DNA from: Leptonema sp964619535
GTDB taxonomy: Bacteria; Spirochaetota; Leptospiria; Leptospirales; Leptonemataceae
Length of the DNA stretch: 64,000 bases
NCBI GenBank assembly: GCA_964619535.1
Contig: CAZUEX010000009.1
Coordinates: forward strand, 62,001-126,000
Reading direction: 5' to 3'
The notes below the pieces were generated by a model. The model did no database searches, was not told the DNA's origin, and saw only the letters and a program-made list of their open reading frames with translations. Numbering within the stretch: the first letter of the stretch is position 1; each line of letters opens with the position of its first letter. Both the position numbers and the translations under genes were made by a program. Shown here piece after piece: positions 1 to 7,438 of this stretch.

Positions 1-157
1 CGGATTGGCCTGCAGATGTTCTTTATTCGCAAGCGATTTTTTTTGCCCGATAGTCTGAATCTGGCTGTCGGCTAAATGTAGATACAGAAAAAAAATCTAT
101 GACCTGCTGCGGATAAGCGGAATTCAGAGAAGAATTACGGGATCGGAAAGAAGATCC

Positions 158-187
158 TTGTCAAAAGGCATGGGTCAGGGGTATACT
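158..187 (+). promoter_or_regulatory. Candidate sigma70-type promoter of the aldolase gene
   Basis: TTGTCA at 158-163 is separated by 18 bases from TATACT at 182-187, both close to the vegetative consensus. Transcription would start near 194, leaving a leader of about 100 bases before the aldolase ATG at 292. The rest of bases 1-291 shows no gene I can support. Called from the motif only. Confidence 0.5.
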
Positions 188-291
188 AAAATCGAATTCC
201 CTTCTGAGAGGCCTGCCATGAACTGGCCTGGTGTATGCTTGAGGCTTTCATAGAGTCCTATAGCAATGCTGATAGAATTGAGGAGTAAGAG

Positions 292-1329
292 ATGTCCCTT
301 GTTTCCATGCGTTTGCTGCTTGATCATGCAGCGGAGAACAACTACGGCGTTCCGGCCTTCAACGTGAACAATCTGGAACAGGTCCTTTCCATTATGAGAG
401 CTGCGGAAGAGACCGAAAGTCCCGTTATCCTGCAGGTGTCTCGCGGGGCTCGCAGCTACGCTGGTGAGAATTTTATCCGCCATTTGATTCTTGCTGCTAC
501 CGAAACCTGGCCGCATATTCCTGTTTGTCTGCACCAGGATCATGGAAATTCGCCTGCTACGTGTTATTCGGCCATTCGTGCAGGGTTTACCAGCGTCATG
601 ATGGACGGATCGCTTCGCGAGGATGCAAAGACACCGGCTGATTTTGATTACAACGTAGACGTTACCCGCGAAGTGGTGAGCGTAGCCCATAAGATCGGCG
701 TTAGCGTGGAAGGTGAGCTTGGCTGCCTTGGATCCCTTGAAACCGGGAAGGGCGATAAAGAAGATGGCCATGGATTTGAGGGCACACTGAGTCGGGAGCA
801 GCTGTTAACCGATCCCGCAGAGGCCGAAGCATTTGTGCGTGCAACCGGTGTGGATGCCCTGGCTGTGGCCATCGGTACAAGCCATGGGGCCTATAAATTC
901 AAGAAGCGGCCTACGGGCGATGTCCTTGTGATATCACGTATCAAAGAGATTCACGATAAGATTCCCAACACGCATATCGTTATGCACGGATCCTCTTCTG
1001 TTCCGGAAGACCTGCGACTGAAGATCAACGAATTCGGTGGACAGATCCCTGAAACGTATGGCGTGCCCGTTGAAGAGATTCAGAAGGGTATTCAGAACGG
1101 TGTAAGAAAGGTGAATATCGACACAGACCTGCGTCTTGCCTGGACGGCGGCTGTGCGAGAGGTGATGGGAACAAAGCCAGCTGAGTTTGACCCGCGTACC
1201 TTTCTCAAGCCGGCCATGAAAGCCATGCAGAGCGTCTGCCATGACCGTTTCGTTGCCTTTGGAACAGCCGGTCATGCATCAAAAATAAAGCAGATCCCCG
1301 TAGAACAATTTGCCTCTATTTACGGGTAA
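292..1329 (+). CDS. fba: Class II fructose-1,6-bisphosphate aldolase
   Basis: This zinc-dependent enzyme splits or condenses fructose-1,6-bisphosphate with glyceraldehyde-3-phosphate and dihydroxyacetone phosphate in glycolysis and gluconeogenesis. The 345-residue length and sequence style match the longer 'Calvin-cycle' subtype of class II aldolases. Visible signatures are HQDH at residues 81-84 (Asp83 as catalytic acid, His84 as zinc ligand), His198 in GTSHG and His232 in MHGSSS as further zinc ligands, and the NIDTD phosphate-binding segment near residue 280. An AGGAG ribosome-binding site lies just upstream of the ATG. The gene stands alone, with its own promoter candidate upstream and a hairpin just after the stop. 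Subtype naming is by pattern; the aldolase call is firm. Confidence 0.96.
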   Translation: MSLVSMRLLLDHAAENNYGVPAFNVNNLEQVLSIMRAAEETESPVILQVSRGARSYAGENFIRHLILAATETWPHIPVCLHQDHGNSPATCYSAIRAGFTSVMMDGSLREDAKTPADFDYNVDVTREVVSVAHKIGVSVEGELGCLGSLETGKGDKEDGHGFEGTLSREQLLTDPAEAEAFVRATGVDALAVAIGTSHGAYKFKKRPTGDVLVISRIKEIHDKIPNTHIVMHGSSSVPEDLRLKINEFGGQIPETYGVPVEEIQKGIQNGVRKVNIDTDLRLAWTAAVREVMGTKPAEFDPRTFLKPAMKAMQSVCHDRFVAFGTAGHASKIKQIPVEQFASIYG

Positions 1330-1333
1330 GGGC

Positions 1334-1364
1334 AGCGGTGCTTGCCGGTGACCGGAGCACCGCT
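1334..1364 (+). terminator. Strong hairpin after the aldolase gene, without a T-tract
   Basis: A perfect 9-bp stem, AGCGGTGCT (1334-1342) with AGCACCGCT (1356-1364), encloses a loop that can itself pair (CCGGT-G-ACCGG). It begins 5 bases after the stop codon. The following bases are TTCTGAC rather than a T-run, so it may be a weak or factor-assisted terminator or a transcript-end stabiliser. Confidence 0.5.
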
Positions 1365-1402
1365 TCTGACAGGGGGCTACTGTATGTCACGAAGCGAAAG
1401 AG

Positions 1403-1912
1403 ATGACGAGTCACCTTACAGAGATTCTGCTGGCACTGTCGCAGCGCGGAGTGCGTTACATCATCTGCGGCGGGGTGGCCGTGGTGATGCAGGGCGTTCC
1501 GCGCATGACGATGGATCTGGATTTATCCGTCGACATGGAGCCGGATAACCTGAGTCTCCTGATTGAAGCACTGAAAGATTTAAACCTTGCCCCCAGAGCC
1601 CCCGTGCCGGCAGAAACCCTGATGGATGAGGAGCTACGGCAGTTCATCGTAAGAGAAAAAAATGCCGTCGTCTTCACCTTCATTGATGTAAATAATCCAT
1701 ACAGACAGGTCGATGTAATGCTTACCGGAGAAGCTGATTACAAACGACTGTTGCATGAAAGTGACATTGTGCAGATTCGTGGATATCCGGTACGCATTGC
1801 TTCGAAGAAGGGACTCATCCGCATGAAAGAGGGGCTTCCGCAACCCCGGGAAAAGGATTTGCATGACATCAGGGAACTGCGGAAGCTGGCATCATCTGAC
1901 GAAGAGCCATGA
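1403..1912 (+). CDS. Small nucleotidyltransferase-fold protein
   Basis: The 169-residue protein has the minimal nucleotidyltransferase signature: Gly-Gly at residues 23-24, the acidic pair Asp38-x-Asp40, and a third acidic candidate at Asp104 in RQVDVML. This layout is seen in MNT and AbiEii-like proteins and in DUF6036-type proteins. The start at 1403 follows a GAAAGAG ribosome-binding site. The stop overlaps the next start (ATGA), so the two genes are translationally coupled. Such enzymes transfer nucleotides to proteins or RNA and often act in toxin-antitoxin pairs, but substrate and role here are unknown. No HEPN-domain motif is visible in the partner. Confidence 0.7.
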   Translation: MTSHLTEILLALSQRGVRYIICGGVAVVMQGVPRMTMDLDLSVDMEPDNLSLLIEALKDLNLAPRAPVPAETLMDEELRQFIVREKNAVVFTFIDVNNPYRQVDVMLTGEADYKRLLHESDIVQIRGYPVRIASKKGLIRMKEGLPQPREKDLHDIRELRKLASSDEEP

Positions 1913-2112
1913 CAGAGAAACAGACAGGATCATCCGTGGTGCCCATGGACAGAGAGCTCGTAATGAAGACTCTGGCCGAGCTCGAGCCCCGGCTGTTCGA
2001 TGGTCATACAGAGTTCAGTAGTCTGACGGCGGAACAGAGATTAATATGGATATCGCAGATCGCCTGGTTCGTATATGAGTTCTGCGGTATTGCTCTTCGT
2101 TCCGGGTTGTGA
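1909..2112 (+). CDS. Unknown 67-residue protein coupled to the nucleotidyltransferase
   Basis: I do not recognise this protein. It is short, mildly acidic and probably helical, with an aromatic C-terminal half (two Trp, Tyr, several Phe) and one Cys. It starts in a 4-base ATGA overlap with the nucleotidyltransferase gene, which indicates paired expression. It could be a binding partner or regulator of that enzyme. It lacks the R-x4-6-H motif of HEPN toxins. Confidence 0.55.
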   Translation: MTEKQTGSSVVPMDRELVMKTLAELEPRLFDGHTEFSSLTAEQRLIWISQIAWFVYEFCGIALRSGL

Positions 2113-2133
2113 CCGTCTCCAGCGTTGTCTCCA

Positions 2134-2796
2134 ATGATTCAAACCTTTTACATAGAGACGCTTGACTCCCCTTCACGCGACAGCATTCACCAATTCTGTC
2201 GTCACCTTGATTCGCGCTTTGCCAAAGAGGGGATGGGTGACACCATCTATAACGTTGTTCAGGAATTGATCAACAATGCGGTGAAGGCCAACCTGAAGCG
2301 GACGTTCTTCAACGATAACGGGTATTCGTTTGACGATGAGAAAAGCTATGCCGAAGGGCTTGCAGCCTTTAAGGAATCACTCCGGACCATTTCTGAGGAA
2401 GACTGGAAGAAGGCCGTTCGCAACCTGGGACTGCGCGTGACGGTAGAGGTGGATGCCGATGAAAAGCGGATTCTGATCTACGTTGAAAACAATGCCATCA
2501 TGATACCCGAAGAAGAGCGGCGGCTGCGAAGTCATCTGGCCCGCGCCATGGAGGTCAAGAATCTCGTCCAGTTTTCTGAAGCCTATGGAGACGATTCAGA
2601 AGGGGCCGGCCTGGGGCTTGCTCTTGTCATCATGTTGATCAAGGACATGGGTTTTGATCCAGAGTTTTTTCGGGTGTTTACAAAAGGTCAGAGCACGGTA
2701 GCCAGACTGGAGTTTCCTCTGAGCAGGGATTACGTTCCGATACGGAAGAGGTGGCTTGATCTGAAGGGTGGAAATCCGAAGGGAGATTCTGTTTGA
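2134..2796 (+). CDS. ATP-binding protein with a histidine-kinase-like ATPase domain
   Basis: This protein of about 220 residues resembles the ATPase domain of histidine kinases and anti-sigma kinases. The N-box ELINNAVKAN lies near residues 44-53, and a glycine-rich segment SEGAGLGLAL near residue 155 resembles the G2 box that closes over ATP. No dimerisation/phosphoacceptor helix or sensor domain is visible, so it may act on a partner encoded elsewhere or work as an ATP-dependent switch. The ATG at 2134 is used; an in-frame TTG at 2125 would add three residues, and neither has a clear ribosome-binding site. It lies 30 bases before an MCE gene, suggesting co-transcription. Confidence 0.72.
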   Translation: MIQTFYIETLDSPSRDSIHQFCRHLDSRFAKEGMGDTIYNVVQELINNAVKANLKRTFFNDNGYSFDDEKSYAEGLAAFKESLRTISEEDWKKAVRNLGLRVTVEVDADEKRILIYVENNAIMIPEEERRLRSHLARAMEVKNLVQFSEAYGDDSEGAGLGLALVIMLIKDMGFDPEFFRVFTKGQSTVARLEFPLSRDYVPIRKRWLDLKGGNPKGDSV

Positions 2797-2826
2797 CAGA
2801 GCTGTGGCTGCCATGAGGGTACAGGC

Positions 2827-3645
2827 GTGAGGGTGTTCCAGAACTTTGTCGTAGGTGTTCTCTTTGCCGGGTCGCTTGGCCTTGTCGGATATTTCACTGT
2901 GGTTTCCGAAAGTGGTCCTTTTGCACGGCAGGGAAAGCAGCTGGTCCTGTACTTTGATCATGCAGAGGGCGTGAAGCCCGGCACAAAGGTTACCGTTCTC
3001 GGGGTGCCGGCCGGCACGGTGACAGACATCGAGCTTGTCTCGGTGGATGAACAGGACAGGCCTGTTCCCGACGATTCCGAAAAACGTACCAGGCAGATTG
3101 TGGCCATTACGGTGGAGCTGAAAAAGCCTGTCGTCTTCTACAGCAATTATCGCATAAGCCTCAAGAATGAATCCATCCTGTCGGGCAAGGTGGTGGCCAT
3201 TGATCCAGGCACATCGCGTGTCCGTTCCGGTCTGGCACCGCAGCGATTGCGGGTCGTGTGGGTTGATCCGCGCGAAGCGATGCAGAGAGGACAGACCGCT
3301 TCACAGTATACCCTTGAGGCCCTGATGGCCGACAGTGAAACAGGCAGGGCTGTTCTGCGCGGCCAGAATGCCGGAGACCCCGTTGCCGGCCTTGCCGAGA
3401 TGATCTCGGAGAATCGCGAGGACGTACGTCGAACCATACAGAACGTGGCCGAGATTACAGAAAAGATCAACAACGGGCGCGGCACCATCGGGCTGCTCAT
3501 CAATGATAATCAGCTGCACGAAAATGCCACAACCCTGGTAACGGATGCCCGGCTGGTCGTGCGCGAGATGCGAGAAAGCCTGGAGGATACTCGTGAGCAG
3601 GCGCCCGTTACAAGCTTTCTGCGGGCCGCTCTTACGGCCTTCTGA
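2827..3645 (+). CDS. MCE-domain (MlaD-like) lipid-transport protein
   Basis: MCE proteins form periplasmic hexamers that shuttle phospholipids between inner and outer membranes with an ABC transporter. One N-terminal membrane helix (about residues 7-25) anchors the protein. The MCE domain follows at about residues 35-130, including the typical GVKPGTKVTVLGVPAGTV stretch. The C-terminal part is predicted helical, as in MlaD/PqiB relatives. The start is a GTG at 2827; another GTG lies two codons on, and no in-frame ATG is near. The usual MlaE permease and MlaF ATPase genes are absent, so those subunits must be elsewhere. Confidence 0.85.
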   Translation: MRVFQNFVVGVLFAGSLGLVGYFTVVSESGPFARQGKQLVLYFDHAEGVKPGTKVTVLGVPAGTVTDIELVSVDEQDRPVPDDSEKRTRQIVAITVELKKPVVFYSNYRISLKNESILSGKVVAIDPGTSRVRSGLAPQRLRVVWVDPREAMQRGQTASQYTLEALMADSETGRAVLRGQNAGDPVAGLAEMISENREDVRRTIQNVAEITEKINNGRGTIGLLINDNQLHENATTLVTDARLVVREMRESLEDTREQAPVTSFLRAALTAF

Positions 3646-3708
3646 TTGCTTGTCGGTGACCTGTTGCTTTTGTAGTGACGGCAGAAGCGTCCTCCAGAAG
3701 CTGTGGTC

Positions 3709-4137
3709 ATGTTAAGAATTCCCCTTCTTCTCGTATTGCTTTTTACTTTTGCAGCCTGTGAACAGGGGGCAAAGAGCGATGGTTCGGCCCCTCCCCTTTG
3801 CGATATCCACAAAGGCCCCTGCGAAGGATATCTGGACGATGGAACGCCGGTGCGTTTTGATATCGGTCCGAAGCCTGTAAAGGCCCTGCAAGACCTGCAG
3901 TTTTCGGTGTCTATCGAGGGAGTGAACGATGCAAAGGTCATCGTGGATCTTACCATGCCGGCCATGTACATGGGCGAGAATCAGGTAACCCTGATTCCCT
4001 CTGGAAACGGAACCTATACAGGCACCGGTAGCATTGTAAAATGTGCCAGTGGCGACCGACTCTGGGATGCCGCTGTAATCGTGGAAAGGGCCGGAAAGCA
4101 GTCTAAGACACACTTTCGTTTCGAAACCATGCCCTGA
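3709..4137 (+). CDS. FixH/YtkA-like lipoprotein
   Basis: The 142-residue protein starts with a lipoprotein signal peptide ending in TFAAC, with the lipidated Cys at residue 17. The remaining domain looks like a single beta-sandwich of the FixH/YtkA type (VDLTMPAMYMGENQ, a Met-rich turn). FixH-like proteins take part in assembly and copper loading of cbb3 cytochrome oxidases. The next gene, 4 bases on, encodes a membrane protein that often travels with FixH, which supports this reading. A GTG at 3703 is an alternative start adding two residues. The family call is from pattern and context, not a profile search. Confidence 0.6.
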   Translation: MLRIPLLLVLLFTFAACEQGAKSDGSAPPLCDIHKGPCEGYLDDGTPVRFDIGPKPVKALQDLQFSVSIEGVNDAKVIVDLTMPAMYMGENQVTLIPSGNGTYTGTGSIVKCASGDRLWDAAVIVERAGKQSKTHFRFETMP

Positions 4138-4141
4138 TCCC

Positions 4142-4834
4142 ATGGACGGACATGCCGACATAGCCATTCTGGGGGCCCTTACAACGGGCCTTTTTGCCGG
4201 TTTCGGGCACTGCATTGGCATGTGTGGACCGCTGGTCAGCACGACCGTCCTCGATGCAAGTCGACGAACGGTGTGGCAGAAAACGGTTGCCCAGCTGCTC
4301 TATCATACAGGGCGGATTACCACCTACGGCTGGGTCGGCGCCATCATGGGATGGACCGGCTCTTTCGTCAATGTAGCCGGTACCATGGTAGGCGTACAGA
4401 ATGCTGTGGCCCTCTTTGCCGGCCTTTTCATGGCCGTGCGCGGCCTTGAGGTTCTTGGCCTTCTGCGCTGGAAGCTTCTGGAACGCATCGAGAGCCGCAT
4501 AGGCTTTATGCTGCATGGAGTGCGTCCTCTGCAGGCCGTGGACTCGGTATGGCGTTACTATCTTCTTGGCCTTTTTCTCGGCCTTCTTCCCTGCGGGCTG
4601 TCGTATTCGGCCTTTTTGGGCGCAGCGGGCACGGGCGGACCGGGAAGAGGATTCCTTTTCACGTTTGCCTTTGGCCTTGGGACCATCCCCGCTCTGTTCC
4701 TGCTCGGCTCTATGGTCAGCGTTCTATCGGTGAAGCTAAGGGGATGGCTGTACCGGGCCGGCGGGCTGTCGCTTCTTCTGCTTGGGCTGCTTTTTCTCTA
4801 CAGGGCCTTTTCTGGTATGTTCTTGCTGCAATGA
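4142..4834 (+). CDS. SafE/UreH-type membrane protein, likely metal or cytochrome-assembly factor
   Basis: This 230-residue polytopic protein (about six membrane helices) opens with GLFAGFGHCIGMCGP, where His23, Cys24 and Cys28 form the motif typical of the TauE/SafE-UreH branch near cytochrome-oxidase maturation genes. The C-terminal half carries the family LPCGL motif near residue 155. Members are linked to copper handling and c-type cytochrome or cbb3 oxidase assembly; true sulfite export is unproven for this branch. It follows the FixH-like lipoprotein by 4 bases, forming a two-gene unit. The oxidase genes themselves are not in the window. Confidence 0.75.
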   Translation: MDGHADIAILGALTTGLFAGFGHCIGMCGPLVSTTVLDASRRTVWQKTVAQLLYHTGRITTYGWVGAIMGWTGSFVNVAGTMVGVQNAVALFAGLFMAVRGLEVLGLLRWKLLERIESRIGFMLHGVRPLQAVDSVWRYYLLGLFLGLLPCGLSYSAFLGAAGTGGPGRGFLFTFAFGLGTIPALFLLGSMVSVLSVKLRGWLYRAGGLSLLLLGLLFLYRAFSGMFLLQ

Positions 4835-4968
4835 TCCGTCTTCGAAGTAGAGCAGGGCTCCATGCTGTGCGAAGATCTGGAATAGTCGGTCTGCCATATG
4901 ATGTCCTCTGGTCGTAAAATGCAAATGAGACTCAATATCATGTAATGAGCAGCAGGCCTGTCAAACAG

Positions 4969-4991
4969 AAAAAGGCCCTCAGGGAGAGGGC
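4969..4991 (-). terminator. Intrinsic terminator overlapping the MFS stop codon
   Basis: Read on the minus strand, GCCCTC-TCCCT-GAGGGC forms a 6-bp stem with a 5-base loop, followed by CTTTTT (complement of 4969-4974). The MFS stop codon (4979-4981) lies inside the hairpin, so termination is built into the end of the reading frame. Confidence 0.7.
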
Positions 4992-6292
4992 GCTTTGTCT
5001 TTCCTGCCGGGCATCAAAAGCAGGAGCAAAAGGCTCATGGCCGTGGCCACAAAGAAGATCAGGAAGCCCTTTTCGTAACCGGCTGCCTCAAATACGGCTC
5101 TTCCCTGCGCTGAAAGCTGCTCTGTCTGGTGGCCTTCAAGGACGGCACCGAACAGGGCCGGGATAATGGCACCGCCCAGGAAGCCGCCCATATTCGAAAA
5201 GCCCGTAGCGCTTCCGGCAGCCTGTGGGTCATTCAGTGACCGCGCCATCGGCCAGGTGAGAATAAAGACAGAGGCAGTGAGGCCAAGGCAGAAATGCAGG
5301 ATCCAGAGCACCGGCATGGCAACGGGAAGGGCCAGATCAGGCCACAGACGCAGGGCAAGGAGCAGCAAAAGAAAAAGGGCCATGCCCGAGGCAAAGACGA
5401 GCCGCAGTCTGCCCGTGCGGTCTGCCAGCCATCCTGCGGAAGGGCATCCAACCAGCATGCCCAGGCCCATGGCAAAGAGCAGAGTGGAGGCCTTCACCGG
5501 CTCCAGGCCATAGACATCCTGCAGGAAAGCAGAGCCCCAGGCCCCCTGGAATCCCATGATGGTGCCGTACAGTCCGGCAAAGATCAGGAAGGGCAGCCAG
5601 TTTACGGGCTGGCGCATGACGCCGACCATTCCCATCGTTGCCGAACGGAAGGTTGCCCTGGTTGAGCGCGGTGCTCCGGCAGGAAGGGGAAGGTCGACGT
5701 TTGCCGGTGAGTCCTTGATAAAGATCAGGGCTAACACAGCGGCAACCAGGCCTGCCATTCCGGTCAGGTAGAAGGCAGAGCGCCAGCCGGCCAGGTCGCT
5801 CAGGGCTGCCAGTGGATAGGAGGCCAGCAGGGCGCCGAGGTTGCCTATAAAGAGCGTCAGGCCGGATAGCGTGGCAAAGTGACGTGGCTCAAACCAGGTG
5901 GTATGCAGGCGCAGGATGGGCACAAAGATGAAGGACACGCCCGCTCCTACGAGAAAGCGTCCGACAAAGGCCCATTCGATCGAGGGCGCCATCCCGAAAA
6001 GCAGCGACCCAAGAGCAGCCACGGCCGTTCCCGCTGAGATCGTAATCCGCGGCCCCAGCCAGTCAGAGAGGATGCCGGCCGGCACCTGCAAAAAGGTATA
6101 CACCAGGAAGTAGGTGGAGGCCAGAAGGCCGACCGTGGAGGCCTCAATGCCAAAATCCGTCATGATCGGATCAACAACAACAGCGGGTGCCACGCGATGA
6201 AAGTAGACCAGAATATAGGGTAGGATGACGGCAGAGAGGACCAGCAGGCTTTTGCGAAAGCGGATCTGTTCTGTTGTTTGCTTGTGAGTCAT
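4979..6292 (-). CDS. Major facilitator superfamily transporter
   Basis: The 437-residue protein has about 12 predicted membrane helices in two halves with a central cytoplasmic loop, the plan of proton-coupled MFS transporters. The loop after helix 2 contains SDWLGPR, a variant of the family motif A; the second half repeats it as ADRTGR. The N-terminal segment FHRVAPAVV resembles anion and organic-acid permeases of the family, but the substrate cannot be read from sequence. An AGGAG ribosome-binding site precedes the ATG. The gene is convergent with the SafE-type gene and divergent from the nucleosidase gene. Confidence 0.88.
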   Translation of the reverse strand: MTHKQTTEQIRFRKSLLVLSAVILPYILVYFHRVAPAVVVDPIMTDFGIEASTVGLLASTYFLVYTFLQVPAGILSDWLGPRITISAGTAVAALGSLLFGMAPSIEWAFVGRFLVGAGVSFIFVPILRLHTTWFEPRHFATLSGLTLFIGNLGALLASYPLAALSDLAGWRSAFYLTGMAGLVAAVLALIFIKDSPANVDLPLPAGAPRSTRATFRSATMGMVGVMRQPVNWLPFLIFAGLYGTIMGFQGAWGSAFLQDVYGLEPVKASTLLFAMGLGMLVGCPSAGWLADRTGRLRLVFASGMALFLLLLLALRLWPDLALPVAMPVLWILHFCLGLTASVFILTWPMARSLNDPQAAGSATGFSNMGGFLGGAIIPALFGAVLEGHQTEQLSAQGRAVFEAAGYEKGFLIFFVATAMSLLLLLLMPGRKDKAPSP

Positions 6293-6325
6293 CGTTTGCT
6301 CCTGATTCTGGACGCTTGAATCTGG

Positions 6326-6354
6326 AGGCTAAGGAGGGCCGAACGGAATGTCAA
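6326..6354 (-). promoter_or_regulatory. Weak promoter candidate for the MFS gene
   Basis: On the minus strand, a perfect TTGACA (complement of 6349-6354) is followed after 17 bases by TAGCCT (complement of 6326-6331), which matches only half of the -10 consensus. It overlaps the start of the divergent nucleosidase gene. Confidence 0.3.
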
Positions 6355-7019
6355 GTCGCACATTGATTTTTTGCGGGGCTTTTTCGGGGGAGCTGGATCC
6401 GTTTCGTGAGATGGACGGCAGCGTCGTTGAGGAGGGCCTGCAGATCTCGCTGCGCTCCTGTGGTATCGGCAATGTTTCGGCTGCCCTGTCCGTGATGAAC
6501 TGGCAACAGCAGGCCCGCAAAATGGGCCGGTCCGGGCTTATCGCAGAGATCCTTTTCATCGGATCGTGCGGCATCTATGATGCCGGCCTCGTGGATGTGC
6601 CGGCGATGGTCTTCTCTCGCTCTTTCTGTTCGTTTGGCCTCGCCTCCCTGATGGATCCTCCGCAGGCAAAGTCGCTTTCGGTATCCGGGCTGATCGAAAC
6701 CCAGCCTGGACCGGTGGGCATAAAGCTGGCACAGGGCATTCCCGAGGTGGCCGCCAACGCTCCGGAGGCCGTATCGCTTCGACCTGTGGGTTCCGATCGG
6801 CTACGGCAGTTGACCGGATCGGCTCTTCCCTTTGTGGAAAACCTCGAGGTGTTCGGCATGGCAAGGGCCTGTCTTGAATGCCAGATTCCATTTTCTGCCC
6901 TGATGGCTGTTACAAATGTCGTAGATGAGGATGGTTCTGCTTCCTGGCAGAGAAACTACGGGAAGGGGGCCCGTATGCTCGAAGAGCACGTACAGCAAAT
7001 GCTTTTCTCGAAAAAGTGA
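6348..7019 (+). CDS. Nucleoside phosphorylase-family hydrolase, MqnB-like
   Basis: The 223-residue protein has the nucleoside phosphorylase/nucleosidase fold: an N-terminal CGAFSGE segment, a FIGSCGIYD turn, and a C-terminal ENLEVFGMARAC segment where the Glu would bind the ribose, followed by TNVVDEDG. The C-terminal pattern is closest to futalosine hydrolase (MqnB), which releases hypoxanthine from futalosine in the alternative menaquinone pathway; MTA/SAH nucleosidases are the alternative. A clear AGGAGG precedes the ATG. No other mqn gene is nearby, so the pathway role is inferred. Confidence 0.65.
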   Translation: MSSRTLIFCGAFSGELDPFREMDGSVVEEGLQISLRSCGIGNVSAALSVMNWQQQARKMGRSGLIAEILFIGSCGIYDAGLVDVPAMVFSRSFCSFGLASLMDPPQAKSLSVSGLIETQPGPVGIKLAQGIPEVAANAPEAVSLRPVGSDRLRQLTGSALPFVENLEVFGMARACLECQIPFSALMAVTNVVDEDGSASWQRNYGKGARMLEEHVQQMLFSKK

Positions 7020-7070
7020 TCGCGCCCCTTTCAGTACGACTTCGCGCTGCGTCGATAGTACTTCTGGACC

Positions 7071-7397
7071 ATGAAAGCCGAAGATACACAGCAGGACGTA
7101 CTGTCGAAACAGGTTGGGCGAGAAGTCTATTTTCGCATTCAACTGACGGTGGCCGTATATCGAGAGAAGAAGCTTGCCTACAGGAATGAAATGGTTGTGC
7201 CCACCTGGTATACCAGGCGTTCAGAGGCACGGGCTCATATCAAGAAAGAGATACAGAAGCGGTTGAGGGAATCCGACTTTTTTCTTTCGCCACGTGTGGA
7301 TTATGACCTGGTGCGCTATACAAACGAAGCCACCTGTAATACCTACATACGCTACCGCATCGTAGAAGAAGAGGGCGACATCCTGCAGGCAGGCTGA
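7071..7397 (+). CDS. Unrecognised 108-residue protein
   Basis: I do not recognise this protein. It is soluble, charged and rich in Arg, Lys and Glu, with predicted strands at both ends (REVYFRIQLTVAVY and NTYIRYRIVEEE) and a helix between, one Cys and no signal peptide. There is no strong ribosome-binding site. It lies 51 bases after the nucleosidase gene and 41 bases before another unknown gene on the same strand, so the three may share a transcript. Confidence 0.6.
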   Translation: MKAEDTQQDVLSKQVGREVYFRIQLTVAVYREKKLAYRNEMVVPTWYTRRSEARAHIKKEIQKRLRESDFFLSPRVDYDLVRYTNEATCNTYIRYRIVEEEGDILQAG

Positions 7398-7438
7398 TCA
7401 CGGTTGACCCGTTGCCCGTTTCTACTTCCTTGAACACA

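Noticed and set aside
1..291. Possible gene upstream of the aldolase
   Set aside because: No frame with a ribosome-binding site or recognisable product was found; only a promoter candidate is supported.
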